Assembly (NCBI GenBank): GCA_031396305.1
Contig: JANNKM010000201.1
Span: 1 to 25,961 of the forward strand
Direction of reading: 5' to 3'
From: JAEMQF01 sp031396305
Lineage (GTDB): Bacteria > Pseudomonadota > Gammaproteobacteria > Burkholderiales > Burkholderiaceae_C
Length of the DNA stretch: 25,961 nt
A program made the translations under genes and the position numbers. Below, in pieces: positions 14,822-21,968 of the stretch; position 1 is the first letter of the stretch; each line of letters starts with the position of its first letter. Below the pieces are notes generated by a model. That model was given only the letters and a program-made list of their open reading frames with translations, did not search any database and had not been told where the DNA came from.

Positions 14822-15431
14822 TAGTCTGCACGCTGACGATGCGGCCGTTGCGCGGGTCGAATTCGCAGCGGTAGTTGAACGGCGTCGCCTGCATGCCGGG
14901 CGCACGCTGCAAAGCGCCCAGGCCCGCCAGGCTGGTCTGCGCATCGTCGGCCGGGCTCAGGCTGCGCGAATCGGGATCGAACGAGATGCGCGCGACGCGT
15001 GGGTACTTCTGCTTCAGGTCCGCCGCGCTCGCGGCTTCGCAGGCCTCGGGCGAGACGAAAGTCAGGTCGGGTTGCCACGCGGCCTGCGCCCGGGCGCGAT
15101 CGCCGGTCTCGCGGAACATCACGCCCGAGGTCGTGCCCGCCTTCGCGTTGTACGCGCAGGTGTAGCTGAAGGTGTGGCTGCCGCTCGCGCGCGCGCTGTA
15201 GCGGCCCTCGCCACGCAGGCTGGTTTCGTCTTCCGCATTCGGCAGCACCGCGCGCTTGCCGGCAAAGAACTGCAACTCCTGCGCGGCAACGCCACGCATG
15301 CGCTTCACGGTCTCGGCCACCGCCGTTTCGCATCGCTCGATGGCCTTGGCGGTGTCGGGCTGGGCGAAGGCCAGGTTCATGACCAGCAACAGGGTCAACG
15401 CGATGGCGATTGCCGCCAGATGCTGCTTCAT
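14814..15431 (-). CDS. Secreted protein of unknown function with two repeats
   Basis: I do not recognise this 205-residue protein. Residues 1-23 form a clear Sec signal peptide (AAIAIALTLLLVMNLAFA, cleavage near AFA/QP). The mature part looks like two copies of one unit: Cys34-Glu...Thr-Ser-Leu-x-Gly-x-Gly (70-76)...F-x-Y-x-Cys92-x-Y, and Cys131-Glu...TSLxGxG (166-172)...F-x-Y-x-Cys189-x-F. Each Cys pair is 58 residues apart, so each unit probably has one disulfide. It should be periplasmic or secreted. The ATG at 15431 is preceded by AGGA; an ATG at 15461 in frame would mask the signal peptide. Its stop lies in a perfect palindrome. It is preceded by a 410-base gap without a gene. Confidence 0.75.
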   Translation of the reverse strand: MKQHLAAIAIALTLLLVMNLAFAQPDTAKAIERCETAVAETVKRMRGVAAQELQFFAGKRAVLPNAEDETSLRGEGRYSARASGSHTFSYTCAYNAKAGTTSGVMFRETGDRARAQAAWQPDLTFVSPEACEAASAADLKQKYPRVARISFDPDSRSLSPADDAQTSLAGLGALQRAPGMQATPFNYRCEFDPRNGRIVSVQTTP

Positions 15432-15839
15432 GAATGGGATCCTGACGCTGCTACGAAACATGACCGCAATGGTCTCGCCTTTTCGGCCGGGGCACAAGAC
15501 GCTTCCCCTGCAAACGGGGGCGTGGAAAAAATGATTGGGCCGGGCACCCCCCCAAAGCGCTGTGAGTGAACCCCCATCGGCACGTGTAACACCAATCGAG
15601 ACGCACGCAAACCCTAGGAGACGTGGGTGCATGCGGCCATTCGCCGCTGGCAAGACGTGCAGGACCGGTCTGCTTAACGGCAATCCGCAGAACCCGCAGG
15701 CCTGCGACGTGCATCCCAGCCTCACGGGCCAACGCCTGTTGGCCAAAACGGTGAAGGCTGCTTACCTTACGGCGCGTCGCGCGGACGATTGAATTCACCA
15801 TAACGCGGACCGGGCGGCGCCGCACTTCCCCCAGGCGAG
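15432..15839. other. Gap of about 410 bases without a convincing gene, structured in its right half
   Basis: No reading frame here shows a domain, signal peptide or ribosome-binding site. Several frames are open on both strands, as expected for GC-rich DNA. The right half is rich in inverted repeats: GCGGC/GCCGC near 15633-15647, the self-palindrome CGCAGGCCTGCG near 15696-15707, and a compound stem at 15718-15760. On the minus strand the region would be the leader of the secreted-protein gene or the 3' region of the hydrolase gene. It could hold a small RNA or a decayed repeat element. Confidence 0.4.
15718..15760. repeat. Compound stem-loop
   Basis: The inner arms GGCCAAC (15727-15733) and GTTGGCC (15738-15744) close a GCCT tetraloop. 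The outer arms CAGCCTCAC and GTGAAGGCTG pair with one bulged A. On the plus strand AAAACG lies between the two stems on the 3' side. No T-run follows on either strand. It lies about 80 bases beyond the hydrolase stop codon. Confidence 0.6.
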
Positions 15840-16727
15840 TCATGCGCCGCGCTCAGCGGCCGCCTCGATTCCTTCGATGAACCTCGGCCACAACGCCTCG
15901 GGCAAGTCGTGGCCCATGCCGTCGACGATATCGAGCGTTGCACCGTGGATCTTGCCGGCGAGGTCTTTGCCTGCAGGCAGCGGCACCAGGGAGTCGTCGC
16001 GGCCATGGATCACCTGGGTCGGCACCCGAAGCTCACGCAACGCCGTCGAGCGGTCGCCATCGGCGGCGATGGCCATCAGCTGGCGCAGGTTTGCGGCGGG
16101 CCGGTAGGAGCGGCGCACCCAGCCCTCGACGCGCTGCGCGATTTCCGCGTCGGCGCTCGGGAAGCCCGGGCTGCCGATGAGGCGATACAGGCGCACGTAG
16201 TAGGCGACGATGGCCGGCAGGTCCGCCGGCTGCTTCGGGCGCGACATCATCGCAGCGCGTACCTTCATTGACGGGCCCGGCAAGTGCCGGGCACCGCTGC
16301 TGGTCATCATCAGCGTCAGGCTCTTGACGGCACCACGATGCCGCAGCGCGAGATGCTGCGCAATCATTCCACCCATCGACACGCCGAACACATGGGCGCT
16401 GGGAATGCCGAGTGCGGCGAGCACGCCGGCGGCGTCGTCCGCCATGTCGGCCAGGGTGTAGGCGCTCTTGACGTTCATGCCGAGTGAAAACTTGAACACG
16501 TCGAGCATGACGTTGGGCACGCCAAAGCGCTCGAAACTCTGACTCAGGCCGATGTCACGGTTGTCGAAGCGGATCACGCGAAAGCCGCGCCGCACCAGGG
16601 CGCCGACCAGGCCCTCGGGCCATGCCACGAGCTGCATGCCCAGGCCCATGATGAGCAGCAGCGGCTCTGCGCTGGGCGGGCCGTGGTCCTGCACTTCGAG
16701 AGTGATGCCGTTCGCGCCGATCTGCAT
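15840..16727 (-). CDS. Alpha/beta hydrolase
   Basis: This 295-residue hydrolase has a readable catalytic triad: Ser117 in the nucleophile elbow GVSMGGM, Asp244 or Asp245 in VIHGRDDSLVP, and His273 in DGMGHDLP. The oxyanion region is LLLIMGLGMQLVAWPEGL, followed by RFDNRDIGLS. No signal peptide is visible, so it is probably cytoplasmic. The family includes esterases, lipases and lactonases of the 3-oxoadipate enol-lactonase type; the substrate cannot be chosen from sequence. It lies 151 bases downstream of a wax ester synthase-like gene on the same strand. That could point to ester turnover, but this is only inference. The ribosome-binding site before ATG 16727 is weak. Confidence 0.88.
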   Translation of the reverse strand: MQIGANGITLEVQDHGPPSAEPLLLIMGLGMQLVAWPEGLVGALVRRGFRVIRFDNRDIGLSQSFERFGVPNVMLDVFKFSLGMNVKSAYTLADMADDAAGVLAALGIPSAHVFGVSMGGMIAQHLALRHRGAVKSLTLMMTSSGARHLPGPSMKVRAAMMSRPKQPADLPAIVAYYVRLYRLIGSPGFPSADAEIAQRVEGWVRRSYRPAANLRQLMAIAADGDRSTALRELRVPTQVIHGRDDSLVPLPAGKDLAGKIHGATLDIVDGMGHDLPEALWPRFIEGIEAAAERGA

Positions 16728-16878
16728 CGCGTCAGACGATCTCGCCCGCGACTTGCACGAGAAGCATCAGCAGCGCGTTGGGTGCGCGCAGTTCCTCGTG
16801 GCGATGTGGGTTGTCGCGCGTCCGTTGCATGCCGATCGGCCGACGGTTCAGCGCCGACGCAAGAATACGCCGCTGATG

Positions 16879-18504
16879 TTAGCCTCTGCCCCGACGCGGG
16901 ATTGGGGCTTTCGCACCAGAACCGCCGACGCCACGTCGCGCCTGTGCAGTTGGCCCGGCGGGTCCGGCATTCGTACGCGGCCGCGCCTTCGCGCCGGCGC
17001 GTTTCGCTGCCGGCGGCGTCGCTGGCGCCGCCGTGGCCGGCAGCGCGGCAAACTCGGCGAACGCGACGCGCACCTGCTGTGCGAGCTTGCCCACATCGGG
17101 CATGGCCTTGGCGCAGGCGATCAAGCCGAAGTCGAGCGAGCCGTTGTAGGACTGAACGGTGATGTTCAACGCCAGGCCGTGGGTGACGATGGACGCCGGG
17201 TAAAAGCTCAGCAGGCGCGCGCCGGCGATGTAGAGTGGCACGGTGGGTCCGGGCACGTTGGAGATGGTCAGGTTTGCCACGGCCGGCAGCTTCTCGGCCC
17301 AATGTGAGCGCGACGCCAGCGCCGTCATGCCCTGCAGCAGCCAGGGCACGCCCAGCGAAGGAAAGTCGGTGGGCAACAGGTTCTTCACGCTGCCCAGGGT
17401 GCTTTTCATCGAGGCACTCGCGGCCAGCACGTGGGCCAGGCGCTGCGCAGGGTCGGCGATGTGCGTTCCCAGACTCATGAGCGTGATCGACGCCTGGTTG
17501 TTCGCAGCCGTGTCACCTTTCGCGCGCAACGAGACCGGCACCGCAGCGACGAGAGACTTGCGCGGCAGCGGGCCGTGTTCCTGAAAGTAGCGCCGCAGTG
17601 CGCCGCTGCAGATCATCAGCAGCGCGTCGTTCAGGCTCGCTTGATGGCGGCGTCGAATCGCGTTCAGTTCATCGAGCGGCAGGCTCACCGCGGCGAAGGC
17701 GCGACCCTCCGACACCGTGGCATTGAGCCGCGTGCGTGGCGCCAGACCCAGATTCCTTACGCTCGACTCGCGCGTAGACGTCGTTGCAGCGGCGGGACCG
17801 GTGAATTGCGCGACGAGCGCCTTCAGGCCCAGGGATGCCGCAGGGCCCGCGCCTTTCGCTGCCGCTTGCCCGATCATGCTCACGGCGCCGGGGAGCGCCT
17901 TGACGAGCTTGCCCACTTGCTCAAGCTGGTTCGCAAGCGCGCCACGCAACAATTCACCAACGCCGAACTGGCCTTTACTTTCGCGCCTTGGCGAAGCGGG
18001 CACGTCGCGCGGCTCGGGCGTCAGGTCGAGGATCGCTTGCGCCAAGGCCACCGCGGCCTGGCCGTCCACCGCTGCGTGGTGCAGTTGCGTGTACAGCGCA
18101 TAGCGTTTGCTGCCGTCCGCGGCGTCGCGCAGGCCTTCGAAGAGGTGGAACTTCCACAGCGGCCGGTCGCGATCGAGCAGAACGGCATGCAGTCGCCCCA
18201 CCTGGCGCTGCACTTCAGCCAAGCCGCTGCCGCGTCGCAGCCTGACGCCCACGACGTGCTGTTCAATGTCGGGTTCGTCGTCAAGCCAGGCCGGGCTGGC
18301 CAGGTTCAGCGGCATCATCGCCGGCTTGCGACGCAGGGCTCTGGCCAGCGGCAAGCACGATGCCATGTGCCGGCGCAGTTCGGCGAGAAAGTCGCCGCGG
18401 TAGCCCGCGGGCAACTCGAGCCAGTGCAACGCGCCCACGTGCATGGGCATCTGCGCCGACTCCAGGAAGAGAAAACTCGCGTCCAGCCCCGACAGCATCT
18501 GCAT
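16879..18504 (-). CDS. Wax ester synthase/diacylglycerol acyltransferase (WS/DGAT) family protein
   Basis: This 541-residue protein makes or is related to enzymes that make wax esters or triacylglycerol from acyl-CoA. It opens with LSGLDASFLFLESAQMPMHVG, typical of the family, and has the catalytic HHxxxDG motif as HHAAVDG (142-148). PLWKFHLFEGL (115-125), the LNDALLMICSGALRRYF segment, and the C-terminal NLTISNVPGPTVPLYIAGARL and YNGSLDFGLIAC blocks are also present. After about residue 490 comes a low-complexity Ala/Pro/Arg/Lys tail that is not part of the family core. The ATG at 18504 follows a near-perfect GAGGAGG. The motif is intact, so activity is expected; the products (waxes or storage lipid) are unknown. 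Confidence 0.92.
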   Translation of the reverse strand: MQMLSGLDASFLFLESAQMPMHVGALHWLELPAGYRGDFLAELRRHMASCLPLARALRRKPAMMPLNLASPAWLDDEPDIEQHVVGVRLRRGSGLAEVQRQVGRLHAVLLDRDRPLWKFHLFEGLRDAADGSKRYALYTQLHHAAVDGQAAVALAQAILDLTPEPRDVPASPRRESKGQFGVGELLRGALANQLEQVGKLVKALPGAVSMIGQAAAKGAGPAASLGLKALVAQFTGPAAATTSTRESSVRNLGLAPRTRLNATVSEGRAFAAVSLPLDELNAIRRRHQASLNDALLMICSGALRRYFQEHGPLPRKSLVAAVPVSLRAKGDTAANNQASITLMSLGTHIADPAQRLAHVLAASASMKSTLGSVKNLLPTDFPSLGVPWLLQGMTALASRSHWAEKLPAVANLTISNVPGPTVPLYIAGARLLSFYPASIVTHGLALNITVQSYNGSLDFGLIACAKAMPDVGKLAQQVRVAFAEFAALPATAAPATPPAAKRAGAKARPRTNAGPAGPTAQARRGVGGSGAKAPIPRRGRG

Positions 18505-18532
18505 CGCACCCTCCTCGACCGATGCCTCGATG

Positions 18533-18585
18533 CTAGGGCCTGTCGGGCTTTGGCTCGGGCCTGCGCCGCGCTCAGGCCAAAGCCC
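18533..18585. repeat. Hairpin between typA and the acyltransferase gene, with an IS-end-like sequence
   Basis: GGGCTTTGGC (18545-18554) pairs with GGCCAAAGCCC (18575-18585). The left edge, CTAGGGCCTGTCGGGCTT (18533-18550), nearly repeats CTAGGAGCCTGTCGGGCTT at 1040-1058, where the transposase remnant ends. It may be a solitary IS end. On the minus strand it lies just past the typA stop, but no T-run follows, so terminator function is doubtful. Confidence 0.5.
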
Positions 18586-18604
18586 CTGGCGTGCGCGCCG
18601 TCGC

Positions 18605-20422
18605 CTACGCGGTTTCCCGGCTCGCCCGCTTGCGGTCGTGTTCCTTCAGGTACCTCTTACGGATGCGGATCGACTTCGGCGTGATCTCCACCAACTCGTC
18701 GTCGGCGATGAACTGCACTGCGTATTCGAGCGTGAGGATGATTGCCGGCGTGATCTTGATCGCCTCCTCCTTGCCGCTGACGCGAAAGTTCGTGAGCTGC
18801 TTGCCGCGCACGGCGTTCACGACGAGGTCGTTGTCGCGCGAGTGGATGCCGATCACCATGCCTTCATAGAGCGGGTCGCCAGCGCGCACGAACATGCGGC
18901 CGCGGTCGTCCAGCTTGCCCAGGGAATACGTGACCGCTTCGCCGTCGTCCTGGCTGATCAGCACGCCGTTCTTGCGACCTTCGATCTCGCCGCGAAACGC
19001 TTCATAGCCGTCAAAGATGTTGCTGATGAGCCCGGTGCCGCGCGTCATGTTCAGAAACTCGTTCTGAAAGCCGATCAGCCCGCGCGCGGGGATCCGGTAG
19101 TCCAGGCGCACCCGGCCGTTGCCGTCGGGTTCCATGTTGACAAGCTCGCCCCGGCGTTCGCCCAGCGCCTGCATCACGGCGCCCTGGTGCTGGTCTTCCA
19201 CATCGGCAGTGAGCAGCTCGATCGGCTCGTGGCGCTCGCCGTCGACTGTGCGGAACACGACGCGCGGGCGCGACACGGCAAGCTCGTAGCCTTCGCGGCG
19301 CATCGTCTCGAGCAGGATCGTCAGGTGCAGTTCGCCGCGACCCATCACTTCGAAGATTCCGTCCTCGATGGTGTCGTTCACCCGCAGCGCGACGTTGGAT
19401 TGCAGCTCGCGGTCCAGGCGATCGCGGATCTGCCGGCCGGTGACGTATTTGCCTTCGCGTCCGGCCAGAGGCGAGTTGTTGACGCAAAAATTCATCGTCA
19501 GCGTCGGTTCGTCGATGCGCAGCATCGGCAGCGGCACGGGGCGCTCGAAATCGGTGAGCGTGACGCCGATGCCGATGTCTTCAATGCCGTTGATGAGCAC
19601 GATATCTCCCGGCAGCGCTTCCGTCGCCTGCTGCCGCTCCAGGCCCTCGAACTTCAGCACCTGATTCACGCGCGCCTTGCGCGGCGTGCTGTCCGGGCCC
19701 GAGTACACGGCCACCTCTTGCATGGGTCGCAACGTGCCCTGGTTGACCCGGCCGATGCCGATGCGCCCGACATAGCTCGAGTAGTCGAGCGAGCAGATCT
19801 GCAACTGCAACGGGTCGTCGGGGCTGCCTTCGTGCGCCGGAACGTGCCTGAGGATGGCGTCGAACAGCGGCGCCAGGTCCTTGCCCACCTCGCCCTGCTT
19901 CAAGGTCGCCCAGCCGTTCAGGCCGGAAGCGAAGATCACCGGGAAGTCGAGCTGGGCTTCGCTGGCGTGCAGTTTGTCGAACAGGTCGAATGTCGCATTG
20001 ATCACGTAGTCGGGCCGCGCGCCGGGCCTGTCGACCTTGTTCACGACGACGATGGGCTTCAAGCCCAGCGCAAGCGCCTTGCGCGTGACGAAGCGCGTCT
20101 GCGGCATCGGGCCTTCCACGGCGTCCACCAGCAGCAGCACGCTGTCCACCATCGACAGCACGCGTTCGACTTCGCCGCCGAAGTCGGCGTGGCCGGGCGT
20201 GTCGACGATGTTGATGTGCGTGCCCTGCCACTCGACCGCGCAGTTCTTGGCGAGGATCGTGATGCCGCGTTCGCGCTCCAGGTCGTTGCTGTCCATCACG
20301 CGTTCGGTGACTTTTTCGTTGGCGCGGAAGGTGCCACTCTGGCGCAGCAGCTGGTCCACCAGCGTGGTCTTGCCATGGTCGACGTGGGCGATGATGGCGA
20401 TGTTGCGGATTTGGCGGGTCAT
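18605..20422 (-). CDS. typA: Ribosome-associated GTPase TypA/BipA
   Basis: This translational GTPase of 605 residues binds the 70S ribosome and helps 50S assembly and stress growth. The G domain opens NIAIIAHVDHGKTTLVDQLL (G1, about 7-26). It is followed by RERGITILAKN (G2), DTPGHADFGGEVERVL (G3) and NKVDRPGARPDYV (G4). Domains II, III and V and the TypA-specific C-terminal region follow (GRGELHLTILLETMRREGYEL, NGVLISQDDGEAVTYSLGKLDDRG, ITPKSIRIRKRYLKEHDRKR). The length is normal. It starts 10 bases after truB, so it is the last gene of the translation operon. The ribosome-binding site (GAAG) is weak. Confidence 0.97.
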   Translation of the reverse strand: MTRQIRNIAIIAHVDHGKTTLVDQLLRQSGTFRANEKVTERVMDSNDLERERGITILAKNCAVEWQGTHINIVDTPGHADFGGEVERVLSMVDSVLLLVDAVEGPMPQTRFVTRKALALGLKPIVVVNKVDRPGARPDYVINATFDLFDKLHASEAQLDFPVIFASGLNGWATLKQGEVGKDLAPLFDAILRHVPAHEGSPDDPLQLQICSLDYSSYVGRIGIGRVNQGTLRPMQEVAVYSGPDSTPRKARVNQVLKFEGLERQQATEALPGDIVLINGIEDIGIGVTLTDFERPVPLPMLRIDEPTLTMNFCVNNSPLAGREGKYVTGRQIRDRLDRELQSNVALRVNDTIEDGIFEVMGRGELHLTILLETMRREGYELAVSRPRVVFRTVDGERHEPIELLTADVEDQHQGAVMQALGERRGELVNMEPDGNGRVRLDYRIPARGLIGFQNEFLNMTRGTGLISNIFDGYEAFRGEIEGRKNGVLISQDDGEAVTYSLGKLDDRGRMFVRAGDPLYEGMVIGIHSRDNDLVVNAVRGKQLTNFRVSGKEEAIKITPAIILTLEYAVQFIADDELVEITPKSIRIRKRYLKEHDRKRASRETA

Positions 20423-20432
20423 TGAGTCAGCT

Positions 20433-21368
20433 TCAAAGTGTGGGGTGGAGCAGGCCTTGCACCTCGGCGGGGCTGAGCAGCCGATTGCTGATCAGCTCAC
20501 CTGCCGCGACGTGGGCACTGCCCAGGAAGGCGAGCGGTTCTGGACCGTAAACGCGCAACAGCGGCGCGTCGGGAAGGTCAGTTCGAAGCCGCACGCCGCC
20601 GAGAAAGCGCGCTGCGGCCACAGAATCGAGCCGCACCAGCGCAGCATCGCCGAGCAAGGTGTCAGCGGCGTGAAGGCGCGCGTTGCGCCCGGTGTCATCG
20701 AGCTCGGCAAGTTCATCGAGTGTCACAGCCGCTTCAATCGACAAGCTGCCGCTGCCGGTGCGGCGCAAGGCCTGCAGGTGCGCGCCGCAGCCGAGCAACT
20801 TGCCGATGTCTTCAGCCAGAACGCGGATGTAGGTGCCCTTGCTGCAACGCACGTCGATGCGCCACTCGTCACCTGCCCCATCGACGATATCAATGGCGTG
20901 CAGGCTGATGCGTCGTGGCGCGCGCGGCACCGCCACGCCGCAACGCGCGTATTCGTAGAGCGCCTTGCCTTCGTGCTTGAGGGCCGAATGCATGGGCGGC
21001 AATTGGTCCACTTCACCGGTGAGCCGGGCGCAGGCCGCTTGCAGTTGCTCGCGGCTCACCAGCGCGGGCTTCACTTCAAGCACGTCGCCTTCGCGGTCGC
21101 CCGTGGTCGTGGTCACGCCGAGTTTCAGGGTCGCGAGATAGCGCTTGTCGGCGTCCAGGCTCAACTGCGAAAACTTCGTCGCGGCGCCGAAGCACAGCGG
21201 CAGCAGGCCGGTGGCGAGCGGGTCGAGCGTGCCGGTGTGGCCGGCTTTTTCGGCGTGAAACAGCCGTTTGGCGGCTTGCAGTGCCTGGTTGCTCGACAGG
21301 CCAAGTGGTTTGTCGAGCAGCAGTACGCCGTGGATGGCGCGGCGGGGTTCGCGTCTTCGTTGTTCCAT
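20433..21368 (-). CDS. truB: tRNA pseudouridine(55) synthase
   Basis: TruB makes pseudouridine 55 in the T-loop of tRNAs. The 311 residues show GVLLLDKPLGLSSNQALQ (14-31) and the catalytic motif KAGHTGTLDPLATGLLP with Asp49. GDREGDVLEVKP, LPPMHSALKHEGKALYEYAR and VRCSKGTYIRVLAEDIGKLLGCGAHL follow. A C-terminal PUA-like part (LLRVYGPEPLAFLGSAHV) is present. The start at ATG 21368 follows AGGGGCGAGG. The frame stays open further upstream only because it reads through a C/G-rich repeat; those residues have no TruB similarity. It sits between rbfA and typA on the same strand. Confidence 0.96.
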   Translation of the reverse strand: MEQRRREPRRAIHGVLLLDKPLGLSSNQALQAAKRLFHAEKAGHTGTLDPLATGLLPLCFGAATKFSQLSLDADKRYLATLKLGVTTTTGDREGDVLEVKPALVSREQLQAACARLTGEVDQLPPMHSALKHEGKALYEYARCGVAVPRAPRRISLHAIDIVDGAGDEWRIDVRCSKGTYIRVLAEDIGKLLGCGAHLQALRRTGSGSLSIEAAVTLDELAELDDTGRNARLHAADTLLGDAALVRLDSVAAARFLGGVRLRTDLPDAPLLRVYGPEPLAFLGSAHVAAGELISNRLLSPAEVQGLLHPTL

Positions 21369-21375
21369 GCCTCGC

Positions 21376-21495
21376 CCCTTCACCCCGGCCCTCTCCCCCG
21401 GGTACGGGGGAGAGGGCGCAGGCATTGCCCCCTCTCCCGCCCGCGTCAGCCGAAGGCTGGCGCCTTCGGGGGGCGGGAGAGGGCTGGGGTGAGGG
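21376..21495. repeat. Double palindromic repeat in the rbfA-truB gap
   Basis: The first palindrome has arms CCCTCTCCCCCG (21389-21400) and CGGGGGAGAGGG (21405-21416) around GGTA. The second has outer arms CCCTCTCCCGCCC (21430-21442) and GGGCGGGAGAGGG (21471-21483), with an inner CCGAAGGC/GCCTTCGG hairpin. The flanks TTCACCCCGGC and GCTGGGGTGAGG are also nearly complementary. It resembles the smaller hairpin in the boxC-boxB gap. In mRNA it would be very stable and may reduce read-through from rbfA to truB (inference). Confidence 0.8.
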
Positions 21496-21528
21496 TCAGC
21501 GCGCGACTCGGTCATGAAGCCAAGCACG

Positions 21529-21891
21529 TCAATCCTTGGCCCGCGTCGCGTTCGCCTTGGCGATCAGCAGGCTCAACTCAGCGGCGCGCTCGGTGGTGCG
21601 GTCGAACACGAAATGCAGCGTCGGCACGGTGTGGATTTGCAGCTTCTTGAACAGGCCGTTGCGGATGAAGCCCGCCGCTTCGTTCAACCCGACCTCGCAC
21701 TCGGCAGGATCACCGACGAGCAACGAAAAGAAGATCTTCGCGTGCGCGTAGTCGGGTGTCACCTCGACGGCGTGAATCGTCACCATGCCCACGCGCGGGT
21801 CTTTCAGCTCGCGGATGAGCCCGGCCACGTCGCGTTGAATCTGGTCAGCGATGCGGAAGCTTCGGTTCGGGATCGATCGTTTGTGTTTCAT
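21529..21891 (-). CDS. rbfA: 30S ribosome-binding factor A
   Basis: RbfA binds the 30S subunit late in assembly and matures the 16S rRNA 5' end. The 120 residues show a single KH-like domain: RIADQIQRDVAGLIRELKDPRVGMVTIHAVEVTPDYAHAKIFFSL, read as consecutive conserved blocks, then LHFVFDRTTERAAELSLLI. The length is normal. The ATG at 21891 is the natural start, beginning MKHKRSIPNRSFR; a longer frame runs back through the terminator. An intrinsic terminator lies directly upstream of the gene, so its expression depends on read-through from infB or on an unseen promoter. Confidence 0.96.
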   Translation of the reverse strand: MKHKRSIPNRSFRIADQIQRDVAGLIRELKDPRVGMVTIHAVEVTPDYAHAKIFFSLLVGDPAECEVGLNEAAGFIRNGLFKKLQIHTVPTLHFVFDRTTERAAELSLLIAKANATRAKD

Positions 21892-21904
21892 GTTCGCTGG
21901 CCCC

Positions 21905-21946
21905 AACAAAAACAAAACCCGCCTTCCTTTGCGGTCGGCGGGGTTT
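21905..21946 (-). terminator. Intrinsic terminator between infB and rbfA
   Basis: On the minus strand AAACCCCGCC pairs with GGCGGGTTT around a loop of about 13 bases. The stem runs into TTTTGTTTTTG. This is the clearest rho-independent terminator in the window. It sits inside the nusA-infB-rbfA operon, directly after the infB stop, and probably gives partial termination. Confidence 0.85.
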
Positions 21947-21968
21947 GGCTCTGAAGAAGCTTTTCCGC

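Noticed and set aside
15535..15792. An 85-codon plus-strand frame in the gap beside the secreted-protein gene
   Set aside because: There is no ribosome-binding site, domain or signal peptide. Other frames across the same stretch are equally open on the minus strand, and the DNA is dominated by inverted repeats.
16728..16878. The 151-base gap between the acyltransferase and hydrolase genes
   Set aside because: I saw no promoter, hairpin or small gene that stands out from background.
18545..18585. Hairpin after typA as a rho-independent terminator
   Set aside because: No T-run follows on the minus strand. It is reported only as a repeat with an IS-end-like edge.
18443..20425. A 660-codon open frame on the plus strand opposite typA
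   Set aside because: typA is unmistakable on the other strand. The plus-strand product has no recognisable motif. The same holds for 21945-23735 opposite infB.
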